Source: Sulfurimonas sp. | GTDB taxonomy: Bacteria; Campylobacterota; Campylobacteria; Campylobacterales; Sulfurimonadaceae | Assembly (NCBI GenBank): GCA_028684815.1 | Contig: JAQUFE010000004.1 | Span: 1 to 64,000 of the forward strand | Length of the DNA stretch: 64,000 nt | Reading direction: 5' to 3' | Shown: positions 44,949 through 54,135 of the stretch, piece after piece | Layout: each line of letters opens with the position of its first letter | Numbering within the stretch: position 1 is the first letter of the stretch | The notes under the pieces: model-generated | What the model was told of the DNA's origin: nothing | What the model saw: only the letters and a program-made list of their open reading frames with translations | Database searches by the model: none | Translations under genes and position numbers: made by a program

Positions 44949-46227
44949 CATTGCTCTTTTTCTGTTTTGTTCTCTTTTAAATGCACAAGATCTTTTTAAA
45001 TTTGATCTGATTAAAAAAGGCGAGCAAGATGGAAATACTCTACTCGTTGTCGGTGGCATCCAAGGGGATGAACCTGGTGGATTTATCTCTGCATCTCTCT
45101 TAGCCACTCATTATGAGATAACAAAAGGCTCTCTTTGGATAGTCCCAAATCTAAACTTCTATAGTATTATAAAAAGAAGTAGAGGGCCTCATGGAGATAT
45201 GAACAGAAAGTTTGCAGAGCTTTGCCAAAAAGATCCAGAGTATGAAGCTATCCAGAGAATTAAAAACTATATAAAAGATGAAAATGTAAAACTTGTAGTA
45301 AACCTACATGATGGAAGCGGATTTTATAGAAAAACTTATGAAGATGATATGCACTCTCCACAAAGATGGGGACAATGTTCTATCATTGATCAGTCAAAGA
45401 TAGATATAGAGGCATATTCAAATCTTGAAGATATCGCATCTAGCGTAGTTGAGCATGTAAACACTCATCTTATAAAAGATGAACACAGATATCATCTTCA
45501 CAACACTAGAACAAAAGAGGGTGATTTGGAGATGCAGAAGTCTCTTACTTATTTTGCCATCAACGAAGGAAAAGCTGCTTTTGGGAATGAGGCTAGCAAA
45601 AATCTTGCTACTCACCAAAGAGTATATTATCATCTCTTAGCGCTTGAGAAGTATATGGATATTATGGGTATAGAGTACAAAAGAAAATTCACTCTTAACC
45701 CTGATGGAGTTTATAGTGCTATAAATAATGACATTCATATCTCTTTGTATGAAGAGAAGATAAGACTGCCTCTTGCACAGATAAGAGATATTGTAAACTA
45801 CTTTCCAATAAAAAAAGATGGAGTGGTTGATTTTAAAGCGAGCAGTCCGCTTCTTCTCATTATAAAAAATGGAAATAACTATGTGATTCAGTATGGAAAC
45901 AGAAGACTCTCAAAGCTGAGTGCTGACTATCTTGATATGGATAAAGATAACAATATTGTAAAGTTTAAGATAGACGGCAAAGAGATAGATGCTAAGTTTG
46001 GTGAAATTTTGGAAGTAGAGAGAAACTTTTTAGCCTATGAAGCAAATGGCTATAGAGTGAATGTCATAGGATATGTAAACAAAAGTGGCGTAGAAACTGG
46101 AGTAGAGATAGAAAAAAAAGAGATACAAAACCGCTTCTCTATAGATAAGAGAGGCACTACCTATAGAGTTGAATACTACAACAAAGATAAGTTTGTAGGT
46201 ATGATCTTAGTCAGATTTAAGAGCTAA
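44932..46227 (+). CDS. Csd4/Pgp1-type peptidoglycan D,L-carboxypeptidase
   Basis: About 431 residues from the ATG at 44932, chosen because a signal peptide (LKLFSIALFLFCSLLNAQ) follows directly. The M14 metal site is GGIQGDEPGG with Q44 and E47, plus H126 in VNLHDGSG; E220 in FGNEASKN is the likely catalytic Glu. The Gln replacing the usual His is a known feature of Helicobacter Csd4, with nearly the same numbering. The enzyme trims tripeptides in muropeptides and controls helical shape. C-terminal beta modules also match. The upstream M15-like gene overlaps it. Confidence 0.88.
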   Translation: MLKLFSIALFLFCSLLNAQDLFKFDLIKKGEQDGNTLLVVGGIQGDEPGGFISASLLATHYEITKGSLWIVPNLNFYSIIKRSRGPHGDMNRKFAELCQKDPEYEAIQRIKNYIKDENVKLVVNLHDGSGFYRKTYEDDMHSPQRWGQCSIIDQSKIDIEAYSNLEDIASSVVEHVNTHLIKDEHRYHLHNTRTKEGDLEMQKSLTYFAINEGKAAFGNEASKNLATHQRVYYHLLALEKYMDIMGIEYKRKFTLNPDGVYSAINNDIHISLYEEKIRLPLAQIRDIVNYFPIKKDGVVDFKASSPLLLIIKNGNNYVIQYGNRRLSKLSADYLDMDKDNNIVKFKIDGKEIDAKFGEILEVERNFLAYEANGYRVNVIGYVNKSGVETGVEIEKKEIQNRFSIDKRGTTYRVEYYNKDKFVGMILVRFKS

Positions 46228-46880
46228 GGCTTATCATATTTATGTAGTTTGTTATGTTTCATAACGGAAGTTAACTCTTTTGTATAGTTCTCCCTCATCT
46301 CTGAATAGTGATTTAGTTTCTTTACAAGTTTATATGGATCAGCTGTTTTCATATTTAACTCTCTAAACTCAACAAATGCGTGTGAGCGAGAGATATTTAT
46401 ATAGTAATCTTTCACAGACTCCCTAACAGAGGGATACTTTTTAAGCCAGACAGTTTTTTTACCTCGTTTTTGTGAGGCAGCTATTCTAGGCTCCTTTTTG
46501 TTAAAAGACCAGATGCCAAAGACATTGTTGGCTTTCTTATAAAACTTTGAGGTTCCCCAAGCGCTCTCCATAGCAGCTTGTGCTAGAGTTATACTTATAG
46601 GATGAGGTTTTAGTGCTAGAAGTAACTCTCTATCTGTTTTTACCTTATAATCTTTTTTCAAGTTTGAGATTCTTTTTTTATATTTTGGATTTTTTATATT
46701 TTTTTTGATATCTCTATAATCTCTGTTAAGTTCCAAGTAAACACTATTTACAGCTGGCACAAAAGTATGAAAAAATCTCTTCTTTTTCTCTTTGACTGAA
46801 ATGGGCTTAATTCTTTCTGCGGTTAGTTCATTTGATGAGAAAAGTACAAAGGCTAAAAATACGGCTTTTATAATCTTCAT
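46224..46880 (-). CDS. Bax-like glucosaminidase (GH73-type) protein
   Basis: 218 residues, signal peptide (about 1-21). HPISITLAQAAMESAWGTSKFYKKANNVFGIW is the glucosaminidase motif, with E105 as probable catalytic acid. YPSVRESVKDYYINISRSHAF is typical of the Bax/FlgJ-like family. It likely cuts peptidoglycan glycan strands in the periplasm. It overlaps the convergent Csd4-like gene by four bases and the upstream radical SAM gene by four bases, adding a third cell-wall enzyme to this stretch. Confidence 0.85.
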   Translation of the reverse strand: MKIIKAVFLAFVLFSSNELTAERIKPISVKEKKKRFFHTFVPAVNSVYLELNRDYRDIKKNIKNPKYKKRISNLKKDYKVKTDRELLLALKPHPISITLAQAAMESAWGTSKFYKKANNVFGIWSFNKKEPRIAASQKRGKKTVWLKKYPSVRESVKDYYINISRSHAFVEFRELNMKTADPYKLVKKLNHYSEMRENYTKELTSVMKHNKLHKYDKP

Positions 46881-48127
46881 ATAAAAAAATCTATGTCTAG
46901 TTTTTTAGCATAAGCCGCTAGCATTGCACGCTCAAAGTCGTTGTTTGTTGAGTACTGATACCCAAAACATTTAGCCCACATCTCATGAGACTCCATGCAG
47001 AGATAAAAAAAAGTCTTTTTATGCCAAGGCTTAAAACTCTCATAGGCTGACTTAAACATCTCTACTTTTATATTTTCTGGATATGAGCTTTTCCCACCCG
47101 CATCTACAAAAGGCATCTGTGATATTTTGGTTCTAAAGTCTCGCTCTCTAAGCTGCTTTATAACTGGCTTTATAAATGTTAGAGTTCCAAAACTCACAAG
47201 TGCAACTTCATCTGAACTAAACTCATTTAAAAGCCTTTTATAAACCTCGGCATACTCATCGAGATAACCCTCATAGTGCACTATAGGATGAAAATGAAAA
47301 CCAATTTTTATCCCCTTATCGGCTAAGGCTCTTGCACTTTTTAGGCGTTTATCTAGAGATGCACTAAGATGTTCTTCGTTTTGTATAATAGTTGGAGTGT
47401 TTAGCGACCAAGTGCAAAGTATGTTTTTAGGAACATCATGCTCTAAAAAGTACTTTATATTGTCTGATTTTGTTTTAAACTCTAAGATAACGTTTGGGTT
47501 ATCTCTTGCAAAGCTAAAGAGAGCATCTAAGATGCCCTCACGATTCCCCCACATAAGTGAGTCAGATGCCTGACCTGTTCCTATATGGTAGGTTTTGTTT
47601 TGCTCTAACTTTAAATTTTTAAGCTTATCTTTAAAATTACTATCAAAGGTGATGGTATTTTGATTGTAAAAACTCTGAATTGAGCAGTATGAACAGTCAA
47701 AGCCACAGCTCTCAACAGCATCTAGAGTTAAAAGATTGCAGCATCTAGTCTTCTCTGAAGCCACAGGGCATAGTCCAAGTCCAAAACCCTCTTTTGCTTC
47801 TGTAGCAAATGTGAATTTTTGCTCTTTTGGTATATTTTTTAACTCAAAATCTTTATATGAGTTTGGTTTGCATCTTAACTCTTCATAGGCTTTTTTTAGC
47901 CGAGCAAAGACTACTTTTTTTTGATCATGTTCTGGGAAGATATCTATAATACTTCCCTCATCCCATAGACTCAAATCTCTTGAAATATCTATAATTTGCT
48001 TTATCTCTTGATGCGTAAATCTTAACTTTAGAGATTTTTGTTTTATAAACTCTTGCATCTCTATAGGCAGTTTGTCAAAAAGCGTATTTTTTATAGAGCT
48101 GTTAAATTTTTCTAAATACGAATCCAT
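46877..48127 (-). CDS. Radical SAM protein, spore photoproduct lyase-like
   Basis: 416 residues. The CxxxCxxC cluster is CGFDCSYC (C141, C145, C148), inside CCNLLTLDAVESCGFDCSYC; CPVASEKTRCC precedes it. IGTGQASDSLMW and FHFHPIVHYEGYLDEYAEVYKRL fit the SplB/DNA-repair photolyase group of radical SAM enzymes. In spore formers SplB repairs thymine dimers; this organism should not sporulate, so DNA repair or another reaction is possible. It overlaps the Bax-like gene by four bases. Confidence 0.82.
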   Translation of the reverse strand: MDSYLEKFNSSIKNTLFDKLPIEMQEFIKQKSLKLRFTHQEIKQIIDISRDLSLWDEGSIIDIFPEHDQKKVVFARLKKAYEELRCKPNSYKDFELKNIPKEQKFTFATEAKEGFGLGLCPVASEKTRCCNLLTLDAVESCGFDCSYCSIQSFYNQNTITFDSNFKDKLKNLKLEQNKTYHIGTGQASDSLMWGNREGILDALFSFARDNPNVILEFKTKSDNIKYFLEHDVPKNILCTWSLNTPTIIQNEEHLSASLDKRLKSARALADKGIKIGFHFHPIVHYEGYLDEYAEVYKRLLNEFSSDEVALVSFGTLTFIKPVIKQLRERDFRTKISQMPFVDAGGKSSYPENIKVEMFKSAYESFKPWHKKTFFYLCMESHEMWAKCFGYQYSTNNDFERAMLAAYAKKLDIDFFI

Positions 48128-48148
48128 AATCCAAGTTACATCCTATTT

Positions 48149-50068
48149 TTATTTATATAATTTTTTGTTGTACATATAATCTAGTATTACAACAAAGGCT
48201 AATGCATCTTGTTGCAACTCTTCATCATTCTCAATAGGAGTCAGATGATTTTTTGTATCCAAATATGTCTCTGGATCTTTATATGAAAAGGTAAGCGGTT
48301 TTTGACCTGGTCTTATAATCGCTACTTTATCATCTACTCTTAGCGCGTATGAAGAGTGAAACTGCATCAGTGAGATGTTTTGCTTTTTATCGCTAAAGAT
48401 TGAGTGCCCCATGATAGGATATTTTAAATCAAGACCTATTAAATCAAGTGCCGTTGCCAACACATCAGGTTGTGAAGAAATTTTGTCATAAACCATAGGC
48501 TCGACACCATCTCCTATTATCATTGCGGGAATATGAAACATATCAACAGGTACCATATCACCACCGTGAACTCTTACATTATGGTCGGCTACTACTACAA
48601 AGATAGTATCTTTATAATATGGCTCTTTTTTAGCAAGTTCAAACAGACGCCCAATTGCAAAGTCCGCATATTTTACAGCATTTTTTACGCTATTTGGCTC
48701 TACATCTTTTAAGAGTTCAATCTTTTCAAATGGAAATTCAAAAGGCGCATGGTTTGATTGCGAAAACATAACAGTGGCAAATTTTTGGTTTTTTGCATGT
48801 AACTTTTTAAACTCACTGTTTGCCTTTATCACCAAGTCTTCATCGCAGACACCCCAAGGAGCAACAAAAGTGGGATCTTCAAATTGGGGTTGATCTATAA
48901 TTTCATCAAAACCATTTCCTGAGTACCAGCTTCTCATGTTGTCAAATCTGCTCTCTCCTCCATATATAAAAGATGTGTGATATCCAAGTGGTTTAAGAAC
49001 TGATGCGATAGTAAAAAAGTCACTTTGAGCTTTATTTCTTTTTAATACACCTACTCCAGGTACCGCAAGATTTCCAGCAGTAATTGCAGCAAGACCTCTA
49101 ATACTTCTCGTTCCATTTGAGTATAGATCCTTAAAAAGTATAGCTTCCTTGCTTAAGCGGTTGAAGTTTGGAGTTATACCATCTTCTCCTCCTACAGCAT
49201 GTACAAACTGATAACCCAAGCTCTCCTGTACGAAGATAACTAGGTTTTTAGGATTTTCATTTTTAAAATGGCTTTTTTCGATTCTTGAGAAGATAGACTC
49301 TTTATCATCTGAGTGGATATTTAATCTTTTTTGTACCCTTTGGAGGGCATCATTTATATTCATTTTTCCATACTGTTTTACTTCTTTGCCCTCATGTACA
49401 AGATTGCTGTAAACGGCATAGCCGATGCTGTGAAGCGAATTTTTAGTTATTTCGTTTACCATCCTATTTGTACTGTACATAGCATCTGATATATTAGCCC
49501 CTCTATGACCAAAAGATGAACGCACTCCAATAAACAAGATTAGCAAGATAGGAATAAAAAGGGCGATTCTTTTTATGTAGTGGGTATCAAAAACATTTAA
49601 AAAGTCATCCTTTGCTAATTTTAAATAAAAATAAATAAATGCCCCAATCATACCAAACGCAATTAAAAGCTCTAATTTATAATCCGCAAAAATCATAGCA
49701 AAGACTTCACGTGGATATATAAGATACTCTACAAAAAGATAGTTTGGGCGTACATCGTACTGCGCCATAAAGGAAAAGGTTGCATTTTCTATATAAATAG
49801 CGAGCGAAAATACCACTAAAAAGTAGTATTTCAAAAGACTGTTAGTAAATTTTTTAAACCTTGCAGGAGTAAAAGAGAGAAAAATTAGAGGAATAACGAG
49901 TAAGATAGCGGCAGAAATAGTATCCATTCTTAACCCATAGATAAATGTCAACCAATAGTCGACACCACTATCTTTAAAGCTATCAAAATAGATAATAAAT
50001 AGGAATAACCTGCCTATAAAAAATATTGCTACTAGTAGCAAGTAGTATTTAATTAGTTTTTTTGTCAT
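48149..50068 (-). CDS. LtaS-like membrane sulfatase-fold transferase
   Basis: 639 residues: five N-terminal TM helices (about 1-195) and a periplasmic sulfatase-fold domain (about 250-600). NLVIFVQESLGYQF, the nucleophile segment SNGTRSIRGLAAI (Thr), FIYGGESRFDNMRSWYSGNGFDEII and VVADHNVRVHGGD give the metal site. This is the lipoteichoic acid synthase/OpgB-type family, which in Gram-negatives adds phosphoglycerol or phosphoethanolamine to envelope glycans or lipid A. The exact substrate is open. 21 bases from the SplB-like gene. Confidence 0.87.
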   Translation of the reverse strand: MTKKLIKYYLLLVAIFFIGRLFLFIIYFDSFKDSGVDYWLTFIYGLRMDTISAAILLVIPLIFLSFTPARFKKFTNSLLKYYFLVVFSLAIYIENATFSFMAQYDVRPNYLFVEYLIYPREVFAMIFADYKLELLIAFGMIGAFIYFYLKLAKDDFLNVFDTHYIKRIALFIPILLILFIGVRSSFGHRGANISDAMYSTNRMVNEITKNSLHSIGYAVYSNLVHEGKEVKQYGKMNINDALQRVQKRLNIHSDDKESIFSRIEKSHFKNENPKNLVIFVQESLGYQFVHAVGGEDGITPNFNRLSKEAILFKDLYSNGTRSIRGLAAITAGNLAVPGVGVLKRNKAQSDFFTIASVLKPLGYHTSFIYGGESRFDNMRSWYSGNGFDEIIDQPQFEDPTFVAPWGVCDEDLVIKANSEFKKLHAKNQKFATVMFSQSNHAPFEFPFEKIELLKDVEPNSVKNAVKYADFAIGRLFELAKKEPYYKDTIFVVVADHNVRVHGGDMVPVDMFHIPAMIIGDGVEPMVYDKISSQPDVLATALDLIGLDLKYPIMGHSIFSDKKQNISLMQFHSSYALRVDDKVAIIRPGQKPLTFSYKDPETYLDTKNHLTPIENDEELQQDALAFVVILDYMYNKKLYK

Positions 50069-50413
50069 GTTGTTTTTTTGCCTTTGTGCTTGTGTGTTTT
50101 GGAGTTAAAAGTACAATTTTTAGAGTGTGAGCTAAAAAAGAGGATAATAAAGATTTAACCATAGAAACGATAACATATTTCAGCTTTACAAAGGGCTAAA
50201 TAAAATTATAAAGCGTAGCATCCGAGGCAGTTCGTTTCTCATTTATAAAGAGGCTTAAAGTAGAATGCTTTTTTGCAAAGTAGATGTTCAATCATTATAA
50301 TGGTACATTTCACGCCTTAGAATCTACAGATAATAAAATAGTATTGCATTTTGAAATATAATTTCTTAATAAATATTTTTTTGCCTATTATTGTAGTAAA
50401 AAAAAGGTACAGA
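50069..50413. other. 345-base gene-free gap
   Basis: AT-rich spacer between the divergent sulfatase-fold and zinc-ribbon genes. TATAAT at 50357-50362 is a probable promoter for the rightward gene. No tRNA-like fold, repeat or ORF that could be supported was seen. Confidence 0.4.
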
Positions 50414-50758
50414 ATGACTTTAGGAAAATGTCCATACTGTAGTGATGGACACATTGAGGTAAGAGACAAAGAGGTAAGCGGTAAGAAAGTAAAACTTTAT
50501 GCTTGTTCAAATGCTTCATGGGTTAGCGAAGATGGGGAACTATATGAACTTAGTTCTCAGGCATCTTGTGACTTTAAAATTTGGCAAAATACACTAGCTA
50601 GATATGGCAAATGGTTAACATATCAAGAAGTAAGAGAACTTTTACAAGAGGGAAGCTTTGAAGTGGAACTCTTAAGTAAAAAGTATGGCAAAAAAATATA
50701 TTACAAGAAGTTTATAACACTAAATCCAGAGTATGGAGTAAGCGTTATTTGGGATTGA
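50414..50758 (+). CDS. Small zinc-ribbon protein of unknown function
   Basis: 114 residues from the ATG at 50414 (AAAGG upstream); a longer frame to 50351 is hydrophobic and overlaps the promoter, so it is rejected. MTLGKCPYCSDGHIEVRD has a CxxC knuckle, with further cysteines in YACSNASW and ASCDFKIWQ, resembling topoisomerase-type zinc ribbons. The C-terminal half (LTYQEVRELLQEGSFEV) is not recognised. Probably nucleic-acid related, by inference. It lies just before the second ribosomal block. Confidence 0.7.
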   Translation: MTLGKCPYCSDGHIEVRDKEVSGKKVKLYACSNASWVSEDGELYELSSQASCDFKIWQNTLARYGKWLTYQEVRELLQEGSFEVELLSKKYGKKIYYKKFITLNPEYGVSVIWD

Positions 50759-51057
50759 GTCGCTTTTAGAGTCTCTTTTTTACTAAGATGACAAAGTTAT
50801 TTTACTAACTAAGCAAACTTTAATAATCCTTTTACATTTCTTTAGATATAATCCCAATCCGCTTTGCTGTTTTAACATAAAACAAGAGTATTTCTATCTA
50901 TATATTGGTTTATAAAGATAAAAGTATTGGTAAGTAGTCATAAAGACTTACCTACATGCAGTAAAGATGTCGAAGAAACTAAAGCTTTCTAGAGGTAGAA
51001 GTCATTCTTTTGCTGATGGATGAAGAGACTTTAGTGAGATTAATATAAGGGCTTTCT
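50759..51057 (+). promoter_or_regulatory. Long leader and promoter of rpmJ-rplQ block
   Basis: TATAAT at 50847-50852 is a likely -10, giving about 200 untranslated bases before rpmJ. No ORF is seen in the leader. Its length exceeds that of the rpsJ leader and could hold a ribosomal-protein binding site, as S4 does for the E. coli alpha operon; no specific fold was established. Confidence 0.45.
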
Positions 51058-51171
51058 ATGAAAGTAAGAGCTTCAGTAAAGAAGATGTGTGATGATTGTA
51101 AGATTGTCAAAAGAAAAGGCATTGTAAGAGTAATCTGCAAAGTTAAAAAACATAAACAGAGACAAGGATAA
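51058..51171 (+). CDS. rpmJ: 50S ribosomal protein L36
   Basis: 37 residues beginning [20 protein letters not shown] and ending KHKQRQG, with the zinc ligands C11, C14, C27 and the final His. This is the zinc-binding (C+) form of L36. It opens the second ribosomal block, two bases before rpsM. Confidence 0.96.
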   Translation: MKVRASVKKMCDDCKIVKRKGIVRVICKVKKHKQRQG

Positions 51172-51173
51172 CC

Positions 51174-51536
51174 ATGGCTCGTATTTCTGGTGTTGATTTA
51201 CCTAAAAAAAAGAGAGTAGAGTATGGTCTAACATACATCTATGGGATTGGTCTTCATGCTTCTCGTCTAATCTTAGACGCAACTGGCATAGACTATAACA
51301 AAAGAGTTTTCGAACTAAACGAAGATGAAGTAGCTGCAATTACTGCTGAAATCCGCGCTAACCATATGGTTGAGGGTGATTTACGTAAAAAAGTAGCTAT
51401 GGATATCAAGGCACTTATGGATTTAGGTTCATATAGAGGTCTCCGTCACCGTCGTGGTCTTCCATGTCGTGGTCAAAAAACTAAGACAAATGCGCGTACT
51501 CGTAAAGGTAAACGCAAAACTGTCGGCGCTGCATAA
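51174..51536 (+). CDS. rpsM: 30S ribosomal protein S13
   Basis: 120 residues: [26 protein letters not shown] (in pieces), then [27 protein letters not shown]13 contacts tRNA and the 50S central protuberance. Immediately follows rpmJ in the order usual for the alpha operon. Confidence 0.98.
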   Translation: MARISGVDLPKKKRVEYGLTYIYGIGLHASRLILDATGIDYNKRVFELNEDEVAAITAEIRANHMVEGDLRKKVAMDIKALMDLGSYRGLRHRRGLPCRGQKTKTNARTRKGKRKTVGAA

Positions 51537-51547
51537 GGATTACACAG

Positions 51548-51940
51548 ATGGCAAAAAGAAAAGCTGTTAGAAAAAAAGTAGTAAAAAAGAATATTGCAAG
51601 AGGTATAGTTCATATTTCTGCATCATTCAATAACACACTAGTAACTATTACTGATGAAATGGGTAATATGGTTGCATGGAGTTCTGCTGGTAGCCTTGGT
51701 TTTAAAGGGAGTAAGAAATCTACTCCATTTGCAGCTCAAGCAGCTGTTGAAGACGCAGTGGCAAAAGCACAAGTTCATGGTATTAAAGATCTTGGTATTA
51801 AAGTACAAGGTCCAGGTTCAGGTCGTGAAACTGCAGTTAAAGCTGTAGGTGCTATAGAAGGCATTCGTGTTACATTTATGAAAGATGTTACACCATTACC
51901 ACACAACGGTTGTCGCGCACCTAAGCGTCGTAGAGTTTAA
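51548..51940 (+). CDS. rpsK: 30S ribosomal protein S11
   Basis: 130 residues: [42 protein letters not shown] and [15 protein letters not shown]. It forms the platform of the small subunit. AAGGA ribosome site, 11 bases after rpsM. Confidence 0.98.
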   Translation: MAKRKAVRKKVVKKNIARGIVHISASFNNTLVTITDEMGNMVAWSSAGSLGFKGSKKSTPFAAQAAVEDAVAKAQVHGIKDLGIKVQGPGSGRETAVKAVGAIEGIRVTFMKDVTPLPHNGCRAPKRRRV

Positions 51941-51951
51941 GGAGATTACTG

Positions 51952-52578
51952 ATGGCAAGATATAGAGGTCCAGTAGAAAAAATCGAAAGAAGATTCGGTG
52001 TAAGCCTTAACTTAAAAGGTGAGCGTCGTTTAGCAGGTAAATCTGCATTAGAAAAAAGACCTTATGGTCCTGGTCAACATGGTCAGCGTCGTAAGAAAGT
52101 TTCTGAGTATGGTTTACAACTTAATGAAAAGCAAAAAGCAAAATTCATGTATGGTGTTTCTGAGAAGCAATTCCGTGCACTGTTTGTTGAAGCTAAAAGA
52201 AGAGATGGTAATACAGGTACAAACCTTATTACTCTAATAGAGAGCAGACTAGACAATGTTGTTTACAGAATGGGCTTCGCATCTACTCGTAGATTTGCGC
52301 GTCAATTAGTTACTCATGGTCATATCCTTGTAGATGGAAAGAAATTAGATATTCCTTCTTACAATGTTAGAGCTGGTCAAAAGATAGAAGTTCGTGAATC
52401 AAGCAAGAAAAATGTTCAAGTTGTTCGTGCTTTAGAGTTAACAAATCAAACAGGTTTAGCACCATGGGTTGATATTGATGCTGAGAAAGTATTTGGTATT
52501 TTTACTCGTCTACCTGAGAGAGAAGAAGTTGTGATTCCAGTAGAAGAGCGTTTAATCGTCGAGCTTTACTCGAAATAA
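51952..52578 (+). CDS. rpsD: 30S ribosomal protein S4
   Basis: 208 residues: [39 protein letters not shown], and the S4 RNA-binding domain [29 protein letters not shown] (in pieces). S4 starts 16S assembly and in E. coli represses the alpha operon. It has no cysteine zinc knuckle. Precedes rpoA as usual. Confidence 0.98.
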   Translation: MARYRGPVEKIERRFGVSLNLKGERRLAGKSALEKRPYGPGQHGQRRKKVSEYGLQLNEKQKAKFMYGVSEKQFRALFVEAKRRDGNTGTNLITLIESRLDNVVYRMGFASTRRFARQLVTHGHILVDGKKLDIPSYNVRAGQKIEVRESSKKNVQVVRALELTNQTGLAPWVDIDAEKVFGIFTRLPEREEVVIPVEERLIVELYSK

Positions 52579-52603
52579 TAGAATTAATAAAAGGCGTTAG
52601 AGA

Positions 52604-53602
52604 ATGAAAAAAATTAAAACTACTCCACTTGCTCCTCAAGAATTTGAGGTAGAACAGATTAGTGAGAATGAAGCAAATATAATGGCTTATCCTTTTGAAA
52701 CTGGTTTTGCTATCTCTTTAGCTCATCCACTTCGCCGTTTTTTATTAAGCTCTTCTGTTGGTTATGCACCGATAGCTATTAAAATCGAGGGCGCTAAGCA
52801 TGAGTTTGACTCTGTTCGTGGTATGCTTGAAGACATTTCTGACTTTATATTAAATCTTAAAGAGATTCGTTTTAAACTCAAAGATGAAGCTAGTGAAGCT
52901 GAAGTTAGCTATAGCTTCACTGGCCCATGTACAATTAAGGGATGTGATTTAAGCAATGATGTTGTTGAAATAGTAACTCCAGATGCTCACCTTGCAACTC
53001 TTAATGAAGATTCTAACTTAAACTTTGTTATAAAAATAGCACAAGGTATAGGTTATGTTCCTAGTGAAGATACTCATGATGAACTTGAAGATGGATATAT
53101 AGCGCTAGATGCTTACTTTACTCCAGTTCGTAGTGCAACTTATAAGATAGAAAATGTTCTTGTAGAAGATAATCCTAACTTTGAGAGAGTAGTTTTAAAC
53201 ATTAGAACTGATGGACAAGTAACTCCACTAGATGCATTCAAAAACTCACTTGAGGTTATGTATGCTCAACTAGCTGTGTTTAACTCAGAAATCAGCATAA
53301 AAGCTGCTACAACTATTGAAAGAGTTGAAGAAAATCCAGACCTTAAAAAGTTGGTGACTCACATAGATAGTTTAGGCTTAAGTGCAAGAAGTTTTAACTG
53401 TCTTGACCGCTCTGATATTAAACTAGTAGGTGAAATAGCATTAATGAGTCAAAATGATCTCAAAAATGTTAAAAACCTAGGTAAAAAATCATACGATGAA
53501 ATCGTAGAAAAATTGCAAGAGTTTGGTTTTGCAGTTGGCGCTGACTTAGCAGATGATGTAGTTAGTGCATTAAAAAAGAAAATTGAAGCCGCTCAAGGCT
53601 AA
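52604..53602 (+). CDS. rpoA: RNA polymerase alpha subunit
   Basis: 332 residues. N-terminal domain: [25 protein letters not shown] and [16 protein letters not shown]-terminal domain: [22 protein letters not shown] and the HhH-like [19 protein letters not shown], used for UP-element and activator contact. Required for RNA polymerase assembly. Located between rpsD and rplQ. Confidence 0.98.
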   Translation: MKKIKTTPLAPQEFEVEQISENEANIMAYPFETGFAISLAHPLRRFLLSSSVGYAPIAIKIEGAKHEFDSVRGMLEDISDFILNLKEIRFKLKDEASEAEVSYSFTGPCTIKGCDLSNDVVEIVTPDAHLATLNEDSNLNFVIKIAQGIGYVPSEDTHDELEDGYIALDAYFTPVRSATYKIENVLVEDNPNFERVVLNIRTDGQVTPLDAFKNSLEVMYAQLAVFNSEISIKAATTIERVEENPDLKKLVTHIDSLGLSARSFNCLDRSDIKLVGEIALMSQNDLKNVKNLGKKSYDEIVEKLQEFGFAVGADLADDVVSALKKKIEAAQG

Positions 53603-53615
53603 AGAGGAATAGAAG

Positions 53616-53966
53616 ATGAGACATCGTCATGGATATCGTAAACTAGGTCGTACTAGCTCACACCGTGCAGCTTTACTTAAAAACCTAAGTATTTCGTTAA
53701 TAGAACATGGAAAAATTGAAACTACTATAATGAAAGCAAAAGAACTTCGTTCTTATGTAGAAAAACTTATCACAATTGCTGGTAAGAATGATTCTAACGC
53801 TCACAGAGTAGTATTTGCGGCGCTTCAAAGTAAAGAAGCAACAAAAACTTTAGTAAATGAAATAGCACCTAAGTACGTTGATCGTGCTGGTGGATATACT
53901 AGAATCATAAGAACTCGTATTCGTCGTGGTGATGCAACTACAATGGCGTTTATAGAACTAGTATAA
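53616..53966 (+). CDS. rplQ: 50S ribosomal protein L17
   Basis: 116 residues: [23 protein letters not shown] opening (in pieces), [18 protein letters not shown] and [27 protein letters not shown] end. L17 lies by the exit tunnel. AGAGGAA ribosome site. Last gene of the block, followed by a strong hairpin. Confidence 0.98.
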   Translation: MRHRHGYRKLGRTSSHRAALLKNLSISLIEHGKIETTIMKAKELRSYVEKLITIAGKNDSNAHRVVFAALQSKEATKTLVNEIAPKYVDRAGGYTRIIRTRIRRGDATTMAFIELV

Positions 53967-53980
53967 TTACTACTCCCCCT

Positions 53981-54005
53981 AGTCACCAAGTTTTACTTGG
54001 TGACT
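53981..54005 (+). terminator. Hairpin after rplQ
   Basis: Perfect ten-base arms AGTCACCAAG (53981-53990) and CTTGGTGACT (53996-54005) with loop TTTTA. There is no T-run after it, but position and strength suggest the 3' end of the ribosomal operon. Confidence 0.6.
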
Positions 54006-54135
54006 CATATATATGCATTCCCAAGTAAAACTTGAGAACGAGAAAAAAGATAAGTTTGAAATTTTAACAAAACTTATTTATCTAATAAACTTCCCAATTC
54101 TAAAATACTTTAAAACTTTTTATTTAGGATAAAGC

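Noticed and set aside
50069..50413. tRNA or small stable RNA gene
   Set aside because: No cloverleaf arms or TTCGAATC-type loop could be found by eye in this or other gaps.
50351..50413. N-terminal extension of the zinc-ribbon protein
   Set aside because: The extension overlaps the promoter-like TATAAT, and AAAGG favours the ATG at 50414.
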